Below are positions 26,134 through 34,606 of a stretch of 45,637 bases of DNA, in pieces. The notes below the pieces were generated by a model that was given only the letters and a program-made list of their open reading frames with translations, had not been told where the DNA came from and did no database searches. Source of the DNA: Tritonibacter litoralis (GTDB taxonomy: Bacteria > Pseudomonadota > Alphaproteobacteria > Rhodobacterales > Rhodobacteraceae); assembly GCF_009496005.1 (NCBI RefSeq), contig NZ_WIBF01000002.1, positions 375,191 through 420,827 on the forward strand, read 5' to 3'. The position numbers and the translations under genes are program-made. Position 1 is the stretch's first letter; every line of letters begins with the position of its first letter.

Positions 26134-27193
26134 CCTGATCCAAGAGGCCCGTCGTCAGGCGGAAATCTGCAACGCCTGTCGCTACTGCGAAGGCTATTGT
26201 TCGGTGTTTCCGTCTATGCATGCGGGCCGGGCGTTTTCGGATGGCGACATCACCCAGCTGGCCAACCTGTGCCACAACTGCCGGGGGTGTTATTATGCCT
26301 GCCAATACACGGCACCACATGCGTTTGACCTGAACCTGCCCAAAGCGCTGGCCGAGGTACGGCGCGATTCGTGGGAAGTCCATGCCTGGCCACAACCGCT
26401 GGCCCGGCGTTTCCATACACATGGCGGCGCGATCGCCTTGTCGTTGGTGGTTGGCTTTGCGCTGATCCTGTTTGCATTGCGGGCATTGGGCGGCGGCAAC
26501 CATGGCGACGGGTTCTATGCCGCGCTTTCTCACAACGCGATGGTGGCGATTTTCCTGCCGGCCTTCGTGCTGCCTCTGGTCAGCCTTTTCATTGGGCTGC
26601 GCCATTATTGGCGAACCGTCGGCGGGGAGCCAATCCGCCTGTCCCACATCACCGCTGGATTTGGCATGGCGGCCAGAATGAAAGACCTCGCGGCTGGGCA
26701 TGGAGACGGATGCAACTTTGAAGACGAAGACCGCTTCAGTCATGCGCGTCGCCATGTGCATCAGGCTATCATGTATGGCTTTCTGCTGTGTTTCGCTGCC
26801 ACGTCGGCCGGGACTGTAATGCACTATGTCTTTAACATGCCCGCCCCCTATCCGCTCTTCTCACTGCCAAAAGTTTTGGGCCTGTCGGGCGGACTACTGC
26901 TGACCTTTGGATGCGGCGGAATGGTTATGCTGAAACGGAAGGCAGACCGGGCCTTGGGTGATCCGAAGGCTTGGGGGGGCGAAATCGGCTTTATTCTTCT
27001 GCTGGGGTTTGTCGGCTTGTCCGGACTTGTCCTTTATGCCCTTGGGGCGACGACCTGGATGCCGATGATGTTGGCCCTGCACCTTGGCGCAGTTCTCACC
27101 TTCTTCCTGCTCACGCCTTTCACCAAGATGGCGCATGGGTTCTATCGCTTGGCAGCACTGGTCCGGGATGCGCAGCGTCGTTCATTGCGATAA
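26120..27193 (+). CDS. tcuB: Tricarballylate utilization protein TcuB (iron-sulfur membrane oxidase of TcuA)
   Basis: A 357-residue membrane protein that takes electrons from reduced TcuA to the quinone pool. The N-terminal ferredoxin-like part holds two CxxCxxCxxxC clusters: C17, C20, C23, C27 and C51, C54, C57, C61, fit for two [4Fe-4S] centres. The rest has about six hydrophobic helices with spaced histidines, for example HVHQAIMYGF and VMHYVF, that could bind haem b as reported for TcuB. The start ATG lies inside tcuA (14-bp overlap), so translation is coupled. No tcuC (MFS) is adjacent; the Tct permease seems to replace it. Confidence 0.9.
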   Translation: MQTNDLIQEARRQAEICNACRYCEGYCSVFPSMHAGRAFSDGDITQLANLCHNCRGCYYACQYTAPHAFDLNLPKALAEVRRDSWEVHAWPQPLARRFHTHGGAIALSLVVGFALILFALRALGGGNHGDGFYAALSHNAMVAIFLPAFVLPLVSLFIGLRHYWRTVGGEPIRLSHITAGFGMAARMKDLAAGHGDGCNFEDEDRFSHARRHVHQAIMYGFLLCFAATSAGTVMHYVFNMPAPYPLFSLPKVLGLSGGLLLTFGCGGMVMLKRKADRALGDPKAWGGEIGFILLLGFVGLSGLVLYALGATTWMPMMLALHLGAVLTFFLLTPFTKMAHGFYRLAALVRDAQRRSLR

Positions 27194-27668
27194 CGCACAA
27201 GTCGGTTGGTCACGGTTGCAACCGACTTCTTCCCGTGTCTGTGTCTGCATATGTGACAATTGGCGTCGCAGTCGGCAGGTACAAACCGATCCAGCCAGAT
27301 CTTTGAAAGCAGACGTTGTTTTTGGGTTCGCAAGAGTGATTGCACCGCACTACCGCAAATCGGCTTAGTCCATACCGTGAGCGTAGTGTATCATTCTTGG
27401 CCCGATCAGCGGTTGCTGTATCCGGTTTATTTTCGGCAAGCCGAGGACAGCCCTTTTCATATCTCGCTGCCGTGAAATCGCTGGGTTTGCCCGATCGGCT
27501 CTCGTCCTGGAGACCTTCGTCTCGATCCTTACCGCCATCTTCAGCCAGCTGAGACATTTTGTTTTCACGATTCGTCGCGAGCAATTGTGAACCAGCTGGT
27601 GGAACAACCGCTCTTCATAGAAGTCGCGCGCCGCGCTGTTGAGGCGCATGGAGTTTTTCCGACACCCC
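27194..27668. other. Gene-free stretch between tcuB and the LuxR gene
   Basis: About 475 bp between two convergent genes. It opens with a terminator-like hairpin. The rest has short open frames on both strands but none with a ribosome site, recognisable motif or consistent codon use. It may hold decayed sequence; I see nothing that can be named. Confidence 0.4.
27199..27232. terminator. Terminator-like hairpin after tcuB
   Basis: AAGTCGGTTG (27199-27208) and CAACCGACTT (27219-27228) are a perfect 10-bp stem with a 10-base loop, 6 bases after the tcuB stop. Only CTTC follows, so the T-run is weak. Confidence 0.6.
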
Positions 27669-28463
27669 TCACGACGCTAGGTATCGGCTCATCAGCGAGA
27701 AAAGTTCGGCCTGTGAGGAGATCTCGCATTTGCGATAAAGCTGTTTCCGGAAGACCTTCACGGTTTGCGGGCTGATTCCCAGACGAAGCCCGATCGAGAT
27801 CGTGCTGTGGCCGCGCAGGATCAGAAGGGCAACCTCGCATTGTCGTTTACTCAGGCTGATTTCTCGGTGCTCCAGAAGCTTTTTTTGCAGGTTTTTGACC
27901 AGTGTTTCGTTCGTGTAGTCCCCGCGGGCAGACAAATTGCTCCACTGTTTTTTCATCAAACCACAGGCAATGGTGCTTATTCTTTGGGCAACTTCCATGT
28001 CGCGCCCAGAAAAAGAGCGTCCGGAACTTCGGTCCCGGCCCAGACACAATTGAACTGATACCCCCCGAGCCACGCGGGCGTGATAGCAAATCTCGTCGAT
28101 CATCGTCGTGCGGCCATAATACTTGGCGTAGTACTCGTTGCGGTGAAAATGATCGGGAGCACAGTCGCGCAGCCGATAGAGACCGTCTTCGGCCTTATCC
28201 ACGTGTAGATCATGAAAAGGATCAAGTAGGTAAATACTTGAAAGATAATCCCTTTCCATGCGTTCATGGACTTGCTTCACATTCGTATGGCTGAAGAAAA
28301 GCTCGGGCTGACGGGTCTGGTAAAAAGCCAGAATTGTACAGTTGTCGATCTCGAAGCACCGCCGCAGCCAATCGTAAATCGCCTGTGAAAACTCAACCGT
28401 CGCCAGCGACGTGATCGCATGTGAAAGATGCTCTTCGGAGGAATTAATCAGGCTCTGCATCAT
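27669..28463 (-). CDS. LuxR-family transcriptional regulator (solo)
   Basis: A 264-residue regulator with a C-terminal LuxR/NarL helix-turn-helix (about 203-258: LSKRQCEVALLILRGHSTIS, LGISPQTVKVFRKQLYRK). The N-terminal 180 residues are a GAF-like sensor with SSIYLLDPFHDL, EDGLYRLRDCAPDHFHRNEYY and SVQLCLGRD. Nothing there matches the tryptophan/tyrosine/aspartate set of acyl-homoserine-lactone receptors, and no synthase is near, so it probably senses something else, such as the amine or its product. It is divergent from the ABC operon, 83 bp away, with an inverted repeat over its leader. AAGG lies just before the paired start codons. Confidence 0.85.
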   Translation of the reverse strand: MMQSLINSSEEHLSHAITSLATVEFSQAIYDWLRRCFEIDNCTILAFYQTRQPELFFSHTNVKQVHERMERDYLSSIYLLDPFHDLHVDKAEDGLYRLRDCAPDHFHRNEYYAKYYGRTTMIDEICYHARVARGVSVQLCLGRDRSSGRSFSGRDMEVAQRISTIACGLMKKQWSNLSARGDYTNETLVKNLQKKLLEHREISLSKRQCEVALLILRGHSTISIGLRLGISPQTVKVFRKQLYRKCEISSQAELFSLMSRYLAS

Positions 28464-28471
28464 ACCACCTT

Positions 28472-28487
28472 GGGGGTATGTACCCCC
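28472..28487. promoter_or_regulatory. GGGGGTA-N2-TACCCCC operator candidate between luxR and ABC operon
   Basis: A perfect 7-bp inverted repeat with a 2-base spacer, 9 bases before the LuxR-type gene start and 60 bp before the ABC ATPase start. A related half-site, GGGGTATAC, is at 28524-28532. The place and symmetry suit a LuxR-type dimer that controls both directions and itself. Confidence 0.55.
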
Positions 28488-28546
28488 TTTGAATCCGTTT
28501 TCATACTCATTCCAATCTTTTCAGGGGTATACAATCAAAGGCTGCT

Positions 28547-29635
28547 ATGGAAAACCGCGACATTGCCATTGACGTAAAAAACGCCGTTAAGCGATATGGC
28601 ACGTTCACCGCGCTCAAACAGATTTCGCTGTCCATCGCGGACAATGAGTTCTTTACGCTTCTCGGTCCGTCGGGCTGCGGGAAGACAACGCTTCTGCGTA
28701 TGATCGCAGGGTTCGAGGATGTGACCGAGGGCACGATCCACCTCTATGGCGAAGAGATTGCAAACCTGCCGCCCAACAAACGCCCGGTCAACACCGTGTT
28801 CCAGAACTACGCGCTGTTTCCGCACATGGACGTGCTGGAAAACGTGGCCTTTGGTCTTGAAATGCGCGGTTGGAGCAAACGCGATGCAAAAGCCAAAGCC
28901 GGACAGATGCTTGAACTGGTGCAACTGACGCAATTCGCCAAACGCAAGCCGGCACAGCTTTCCGGCGGCCAACAACAACGTGTGGCCCTGGCGCGCGCAC
29001 TGGCACCCGAACCCAAAGTGTTGTTGCTGGACGAGCCGCTTTCAGCGCTGGATCTGAAGCTGCGAAAAGCCATGCAGCTGGAGCTGAAACATCTTCAGCG
29101 CGAAACCGGCATCACCTTCATCTTCGTCACCCATGATCAAGAGGAAGCGCTGACCATGTCGGATCGCATCGCGGTCATGTCTGCAGGCGAGCTGCAGCAG
29201 CTTGGAACCGCCCGCGAGATCTATGAAACCCCGCGCAACACGTTCGTGGCCGATTTCATTGGCGAGACAAACTTGCTTGAGGTCTCGGTGGACAAGATTG
29301 CAGAGGGCAGAGCCACCTGCCATTTGGGCGGTGGCCACGAATTGACCTGCAATGCGGTCGAGGGCATCAATGTCGGTGCGAAAGTCCGTATGAGCCTGCG
29401 CCCGGAGCGGTTGTTCATCTCTGACGCTGCGACGGAAAGCGAAAGCCTGAAAGGCCGGGTGGTCGAGAACATCTTTGCGGGCACGGACATCACCACGATT
29501 GTAGATCTGGCTGAAGGACCGAACTTTTCCGTACGGACCTCAAACTCTGACCGTGGAAACAGGCGGATATTCGAGCCCGGAAACGATGTCTTCGTCAACA
29601 TGGAGCATGGGGCCGCGCGGCTCCTGATAGATTGA
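28547..29635 (+). CDS. Polyamine-type ABC transporter ATP-binding protein (PotA-like)
   Basis: A 362-residue ABC ATPase of the spermidine/putrescine importer type. Walker A is GPSGCGKTT (40-48), the Q-loop is VFQNYALFPH, the signature is LSGGQQQR (138-145), Walker B ends in D162/E163 (LLLDEPLSALDLK) and the switch is THDQEEAL. The C-terminal 110 residues are a TOBE-type regulatory domain (ADFIGETNLLEV, VRMSLRPERLFI). AAAGG is 5 bases before the ATG. It overlaps the first permease gene by one base. First gene of the 11-kb amine operon. Confidence 0.93.
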   Translation: MENRDIAIDVKNAVKRYGTFTALKQISLSIADNEFFTLLGPSGCGKTTLLRMIAGFEDVTEGTIHLYGEEIANLPPNKRPVNTVFQNYALFPHMDVLENVAFGLEMRGWSKRDAKAKAGQMLELVQLTQFAKRKPAQLSGGQQQRVALARALAPEPKVLLLDEPLSALDLKLRKAMQLELKHLQRETGITFIFVTHDQEEALTMSDRIAVMSAGELQQLGTAREIYETPRNTFVADFIGETNLLEVSVDKIAEGRATCHLGGGHELTCNAVEGINVGAKVRMSLRPERLFISDAATESESLKGRVVENIFAGTDITTIVDLAEGPNFSVRTSNSDRGNRRIFEPGNDVFVNMEHGAARLLID

Positions 29636-30561
29636 TGGCATCAGGGGCAGCAAGCGGCGGCAGCGCCAACACCGACACTTACGAAGAGGCGCGGAGCTGG
29701 CTTTTGCTTCCGGCCTGGGTCACGCTGGTGGCTCTTTCTTTGATCCCGGTTCTTCTGATGCTGGTCTATTCCTTCCTGACCAAGGAATTTCGCGGCGGCG
29801 TCATCTGGGAGTTCAGCCTGGCGGCCTACGATCAGTTCTTCTTTGATCGCGGGCTGTTTGGGGACGATCCGGCGACGCTGGAATGGACCTATATTACCAT
29901 CTTTTGGCGCTCGATCTGGCAGGCTGGTGCGGCGACACTGCTGAGCCTTCTGATCGGATTTCCCACCGCGTATTTCATCGCCACGCGGCCCGAAACATCT
30001 CGTCCTATCTGGGTGTTTCTGGTCACGATCCCTTATTGGGTCAATCTGCTGATCCGGACTGTGTCGATGAAATTTCTACTGCGCGATCAGGGCCCATTGA
30101 ACGATCTTCTGATCGGTCTTGGTCTGATCGATAGCCCGTTGCATATGGTGAACACCAATTTCGCCGTTCAGCTTGGGCTGTTTTATTCCTACCTCCCGTT
30201 CATGGTCCTGCCGATCTATGCCGCAGTAGAGCGCTATAACTTCGCGCTCAGCGAAGCAGCGGCTGATCTCTATGCCAGCAAATGGACCACCTTGCGGCGC
30301 GTTCTTCTGCCTTCGGTAAAGCCGGGTGTGATTGCGGGTTGCATCCTGGTTTTCGTGCCTTCACTCGGCGCGTTCCTGGCGCCGGACCTTCTGGGTGGCG
30401 CGAAAAATTTCATGATCGGCTCACTCATTGAAGAACAGTTCAAGGGCAATGCGGGCAACTGGCCATTTGGGGCTGCGGCCTCGATGATCCTGCTGACCAT
30501 GGTGCTGATCATCCTCATGATATTCGCTCGCCAGCAGGCGCGCGCCGAACGAGAGGTTTGA
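29635..30561 (+). CDS. ABC transporter permease (PotB-like)
   Basis: A 308-residue inner-membrane permease with about six helices. The N-terminal helix is [20 protein letters not shown], followed by a periplasmic loop with the [19 protein letters not shown] stretch. The cytoplasmic EAA loop that docks on the ATPase is [19 protein letters not shown], then [15 protein letters not shown]. The ATG at 29635 overlaps the ATPase stop by one base; a TTG one codon earlier is also possible. It pairs with the next permease gene, 2 bases away. Polyamine-type by family; the true substrate is open. Confidence 0.92.
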   Translation: MASGAASGGSANTDTYEEARSWLLLPAWVTLVALSLIPVLLMLVYSFLTKEFRGGVIWEFSLAAYDQFFFDRGLFGDDPATLEWTYITIFWRSIWQAGAATLLSLLIGFPTAYFIATRPETSRPIWVFLVTIPYWVNLLIRTVSMKFLLRDQGPLNDLLIGLGLIDSPLHMVNTNFAVQLGLFYSYLPFMVLPIYAAVERYNFALSEAAADLYASKWTTLRRVLLPSVKPGVIAGCILVFVPSLGAFLAPDLLGGAKNFMIGSLIEEQFKGNAGNWPFGAAASMILLTMVLIILMIFARQQARAEREV

Positions 30562-30563
30562 GC

Positions 30564-31373
30564 ATGCCCAGCAACAGTTTCGATATCAAGTCCTATCGAG
30601 GGTTTCAGGCAATCACGATCCTCTGCCTAATCATCCTTTATGCGCCGCTCATCGTGGTCATGATCTATAGCTTTAACGCGTCGAAATCGATCACGGTCTG
30701 GGAAGGCCTGTCGCTGCGCTGGTATGCTGATGTATTTACCGGCCCTGAAAGCGGCAAATTCAAACTGGCGGCCTGGAACAGCTTCTTGATCGCCACCATT
30801 GCGGCAACCGTGGCCACGACGATCGCCACATTGGCTGCGACAGGCATGATCCGCGCGGGCAAGTTCCGCCTGCGCAATCTGTCCTACGGCCTAATCTCGC
30901 TGCCGTTGATGGTACCCGAGATCGTGACTGCCGTGGCCACGTTGATTTTCTTCAACGCGATCGCGTTCGAGCGCGGGCTGATGACCATCCTTCTGGCCCA
31001 TATCGCCTTCTGTATCCCCTTTGCCTATCTACCGATTTCAGCGCGAATGCAGGGGATCGAGGACAGCTATGAGCAAGCTGCATTGGATCTTTATGCCACC
31101 AAACGGCAAGCGTTCACGAAGATCCTGATGCCTTTGATGATGCCGGGCATCATCTCAGGATTTCTGCTGGCCTTCATCGTGTCGCTGGATGATTTCATCA
31201 TCACAAACTTCGTTAAAGGCGCAGGCGTTGAAACTCTGCCCACGGCGATTTTCGGCGCGGTCAAACAGGGGATCAAACCCAACATCATGGCGATCTCCAC
31301 CATGCTTCTTGGCGTGTCGGTGGTCATGGTCACGATTTCCTACTTCATCAGCAAAAAAGACCAAAAAAGCTAA
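30564..31373 (+). CDS. ABC transporter permease (PotC-like)
   Basis: A 269-residue second permease with about six membrane helices. It starts with the PotC-like [20 protein letters not shown] and SFNASKS, followed by SLRWYADVF. The docking loop is [17 protein letters not shown], then [16 protein letters not shown], and the next helix contains [22 protein letters not shown] lies 7 bases before the ATG at 30564. It probably forms a heterodimer with the preceding permease. Confidence 0.92.
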   Translation: MPSNSFDIKSYRGFQAITILCLIILYAPLIVVMIYSFNASKSITVWEGLSLRWYADVFTGPESGKFKLAAWNSFLIATIAATVATTIATLAATGMIRAGKFRLRNLSYGLISLPLMVPEIVTAVATLIFFNAIAFERGLMTILLAHIAFCIPFAYLPISARMQGIEDSYEQAALDLYATKRQAFTKILMPLMMPGIISGFLLAFIVSLDDFIITNFVKGAGVETLPTAIFGAVKQGIKPNIMAISTMLLGVSVVMVTISYFISKKDQKS

Positions 31374-31390
31374 CCAACAGGAGACCTCTT

Positions 31391-32428
31391 ATGAAAAAAC
31401 TGCTTTCCACAGCTGCCACGGCGTCGCTTCTGACGATCATGGCGCAGACTGCCCAGGCCGACGGTCAGGTGGTTGTGTATCACTGGTTTGAATACATCCC
31501 TCAGGAACTGGTGGACAAGTTCACCGCAGAAACCGGCATCGAAGTTGTCATGGACACTTTCGATTCCAACGAAGCGATGCTGGCATCACTAAAGGCCGGT
31601 GGGATGGGTACCTATGATGTGTCGGTGCCCGGCGACTATATGGTTCAGATCATGGCGACTGAGGGCCTGCTGGACACGATCGCCGAGGGCGAACTGGCAA
31701 ACAAAGGCAACATCGCACCCGAATGGCTGGACGTGTCTTATGACCCGGGCCGCGTACACTCGATCCCATATCAGTGGGGGTCGACTTCGTTCATGGTGGA
31801 TACCGCAACGTATGATGGGGACATTGACACCACCGACATCCTCTTTAACCCGCCCACCGAACTGTCAGGCAAAATCAACATGCTGGACAGCCAGGGCGAA
31901 GTGCTTGCTATGGCCGCGCTGCACCTTGGCATTCCGCAATGCTCGCAGGATCGTGAGCAACTGAAAGCGCTGGATGCGATGTTGCAAAAGGCCAAAGTTC
32001 ACTGGGCATCCTTCAACTCGGATACGGCAAAAGAGGTCCTGGTGTCAGGCGATGCGGCAGTGGGTCAGATCTATGACGGGTTCGGCGCCAAAGCTCGCGC
32101 TGAACGCGATACGCTGAAGTATGCCTTCCCGACCCAGGGCTATGTGGTCTGGATGGACAATGTGGTGTTACTAAAAGACGCGCCAAACCGCGAAAACGCT
32201 TTGAAATTCATGGACTTCTTGCTGGAGCCAGAGAATATCGCTGCGGTGTCAAACTATGCGCGCTACGGGTCCGGCCTAAAAGACGTTGCCGAATTCTTGG
32301 ACCCCGAACTGGCCACGTTGCCGGAATCCAACCCACCGGCAACGGCTGGCGCTGGCGCGTTCATTCAGGTTTGTGACGAGGCCACGCAGGCTGTCTATGA
32401 CCAAATCTGGACCAATGTGAAAAAGTGA
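31391..32428 (+). CDS. Periplasmic polyamine-type binding protein (PotD/PotF-like)
   Basis: A 345-residue extracellular solute-binding protein. The signal peptide (MKKLLSTAATASLLTIMAQ) probably ends after A23 in AQAD. The mature N-terminus VVVYHWFEYIPQELVDKF has the PotD/PotF pattern, with DTFDSNEAMLASLKAGG, YDVSVPGDYMV and the aromatic/acid loop PYQWGSTSFMVD that hold the amine groups in known polyamine binders. The family includes putrescine, spermidine and other cationic-amine proteins, so the ligand cannot be fixed. It overlaps the nitrilase gene by 4 bp (GTGA). Confidence 0.92.
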   Translation: MKKLLSTAATASLLTIMAQTAQADGQVVVYHWFEYIPQELVDKFTAETGIEVVMDTFDSNEAMLASLKAGGMGTYDVSVPGDYMVQIMATEGLLDTIAEGELANKGNIAPEWLDVSYDPGRVHSIPYQWGSTSFMVDTATYDGDIDTTDILFNPPTELSGKINMLDSQGEVLAMAALHLGIPQCSQDREQLKALDAMLQKAKVHWASFNSDTAKEVLVSGDAAVGQIYDGFGAKARAERDTLKYAFPTQGYVVWMDNVVLLKDAPNRENALKFMDFLLEPENIAAVSNYARYGSGLKDVAEFLDPELATLPESNPPATAGAGAFIQVCDEATQAVYDQIWTNVKK

Positions 32429-33207
32429 GTCTGACTTTAGCCATATACCAGGGGTCGCCTGTCATGGGCGATCCCGAGGCCGCTTTGACATGTCTCGAGA
32501 GGCAGCTGTCGACGGCCTCAGCGGCCGGGGCCAGCATGCTGGTCATGCCCGAGCTGTTCCTGCCCGGGTACAATCAGCCTGCACTTCACAAATCGCTGGC
32601 GCAATCACTCAATGGCGACTGGATGCAGCGGCTACGTCATATGATGCTTAGCAAAAATTGCGGTGTGACGATTGGTTGGGCCGAGAGAACCGAAGCGGGT
32701 GTTTTCAACGCGGCTACGGCCATAGACCGGGATGGTAACATTCTGGGCCACTACCACAAAATTCAGCTTTTTGGTGACATGGAGAAACGAAGCTTCGTGC
32801 CAGGTGACAGATATGTCATCTTCGATTTGGATGGCATCCGCACTGCCTTGCTGATCTGCTATGACGTGGAATTTGCGCAGCATGTGCACGCGCTGGCAGC
32901 ACAAGGCGTATCGTTGATCCTTGTGCCTACGGCCAACCCCACTGGTTACGAACACGTTCCTGAACACCTGCTGCCCGCCCGTGCCGCCGAGATGGGCATA
33001 AGCATTGCCTATGCCAATTACTGCGGTAGCGAAGGTGATCTGTCCTTCTGCGGCCAATCCCTGCTGGTCGGACCTGACGGACGTTACCGCGCCAAAGCTG
33101 GTGCTTCACCGGCACTTTTGATCGCCGATCTGTCTGCGGAGATTGCGCCCGCGCTCCGTTCAACCCAACTCACTGACCTTCGAAAGGTGCAACCCTATGT
33201 CTCTTGA
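32425..33207 (+). CDS. Carbon-nitrogen hydrolase (nitrilase superfamily amidase)
   Basis: A 260-residue nitrilase-fold enzyme expected to hydrolyse an amide or carbamoyl group. The Glu-Lys-Cys triad is E43 (VMPELFLPGY), K112 (YHKIQLFG) and C145 (LLICYDVEF). It is shorter than true nitrilases and close in style to aliphatic amidases and N-carbamoylputrescine amidases. The start is a GTG at 32425 inside the stop of the binding-protein gene, and its end overlaps the aminotransferase by 11 bp, so it is translationally coupled on both sides. A role as the first deamidating or decarbamoylating step after import is plausible. Confidence 0.88.
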   Translation: MSLTLAIYQGSPVMGDPEAALTCLERQLSTASAAGASMLVMPELFLPGYNQPALHKSLAQSLNGDWMQRLRHMMLSKNCGVTIGWAERTEAGVFNAATAIDRDGNILGHYHKIQLFGDMEKRSFVPGDRYVIFDLDGIRTALLICYDVEFAQHVHALAAQGVSLILVPTANPTGYEHVPEHLLPARAAEMGISIAYANYCGSEGDLSFCGQSLLVGPDGRYRAKAGASPALLIADLSAEIAPALRSTQLTDLRKVQPYVS

Positions 33208-34561
33208 TATCGATATCTCGACCGATGGTGTTCTGACCGCAGACACCCATCTGGTCCAGTCCTTTGCCGACCTCAATGCGCTGAAGCAAGATGGCAACCG
33301 CACCGCGATTGTCGGGGCTGAAGGGGCCTTTGTCACGGACAGTGAAGGCCAACAGTTGATCGATGGGATCGGCGGGCTGTGGTGCGTGAACGCGGGCCAC
33401 AAGCGGAAAGAGATCATCGACGCGATCACCGATCAGCTCAACACGCTAGACTACTACTCGACCTTCTACAACTTCACGCATCCCACCGCGGCGGCGTTGT
33501 CCGCCAAGCTCGCCGAGCTTGCGCCAGGGCATCTGAACGCCGTCCATTTCGGCAACTCAGGATCGGTCGCCAATGACAGCGCAATCCGCATTTTGCATCA
33601 TTATTATAACCGTCTGGGCAAGCCAAATAAGAAACTCGTACTCAGCCGTCAGGGCGCGTACCATGGATCCACCTATTTGGCGATGGCCATGACCCAGCCC
33701 GCCTATTCCACTGGCTGGGATACGGCCCAGGGTCTGGTCCATCACCTGCGCTGCCCGCATCACTGGCGCGAGGGCGAGGGGATGACCGAGACCGAGTTCC
33801 TGGACGTGTTGCTGGATGATGCCAAATCGCGGATCGAGGCCTTGGGAGCCGAGAACATCGCCTGCTTCATTGCCGAACCCATTCAGGGGGCTGGGGGACT
33901 GATTGTTCCACCCGAAGGCTATCACGCGAAGATGGGCGCACTGATGCGCGACTATGACATCAAATATATAACCGACGAGGTCGTGACCTCGTTTGGCCGT
34001 CTGGGGCACTTCTTTGCTTCAAAAGACGTGTTCGGCGTGCAGCCAGACATCATCACCACAGCCAAGGGCCTGACCTCAGGCTATCAGCCACTGTCGGCAA
34101 CGATCCTGAGCGACGAAATTCACGAGGTGATTTCCGGTGAAGGCGCAATGTTCCTGCATGGCATGACCTATTCTGGCCATCCTGCAGCATCTGCCGCAGC
34201 ACTTGCCAATATTGCGCTGATGGAACGCGACCAAATTCCCGAGCGTGTGCGCACGACCGGGAAGCGGTTCGAGAGCAATCTGCGCGAGCTGGCCGATCTT
34301 GATCTGGTCGGCGAAGTCCGCGGCAGCCACTTCATGATGGGCATCGAATTTGTCAAAGACAAAGAGAAGAAAACCCCCTTTGAACCCGAGGATCAAATTG
34401 GTCTGAAGATTGCGCGTGCCGCGCAAAACCGGGGCCTGATTGCCCGTCCTCTGGGCAACATCCTTATCCTCTCGCCGACCCTGATCATGACAGAAGAACT
34501 GATTGATCAGACGTCGGGCATCCTGCGTGACAGTATCACCGAGGTGCAGAGCGCGCTTTAA
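33197..34561 (+). CDS. Class III PLP-dependent aminotransferase (omega-amino acid/diamine type)
   Basis: A 454-residue class III aminotransferase that moves the terminal amino group of a diamine or omega-amino acid to pyruvate or 2-oxoglutarate. The PLP lysine is K290 in TTAKGLTSGYQP; D260 of ITDEVVTSFGRLG binds the ring nitrogen. GNSGSVANDSAIRIL and RQGAYHGSTYLA are the phosphate and substrate-loop blocks (GSEAND is usual; here GSVAND). Family style is putrescine-pyruvate/beta-alanine type. AAAGG lies before the ATG at 33197, which is inside the nitrilase gene. It would give an aldehyde for the ALDH encoded downstream. Confidence 0.93.
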   Translation: MSLDIDISTDGVLTADTHLVQSFADLNALKQDGNRTAIVGAEGAFVTDSEGQQLIDGIGGLWCVNAGHKRKEIIDAITDQLNTLDYYSTFYNFTHPTAAALSAKLAELAPGHLNAVHFGNSGSVANDSAIRILHHYYNRLGKPNKKLVLSRQGAYHGSTYLAMAMTQPAYSTGWDTAQGLVHHLRCPHHWREGEGMTETEFLDVLLDDAKSRIEALGAENIACFIAEPIQGAGGLIVPPEGYHAKMGALMRDYDIKYITDEVVTSFGRLGHFFASKDVFGVQPDIITTAKGLTSGYQPLSATILSDEIHEVISGEGAMFLHGMTYSGHPAASAAALANIALMERDQIPERVRTTGKRFESNLRELADLDLVGEVRGSHFMMGIEFVKDKEKKTPFEPEDQIGLKIARAAQNRGLIARPLGNILILSPTLIMTEELIDQTSGILRDSITEVQSAL

Positions 34562-34606
34562 AAGCGCGCGCATCCTTTCATACATACTAATAAGATAGGT
34601 AAGAAA

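Noticed and set aside
27669-28463. Quorum-sensing receptor (AHL-binding LuxR).
   Set aside because: The autoinducer-domain invariant residues are not seen and there is no luxI-type gene in the window.
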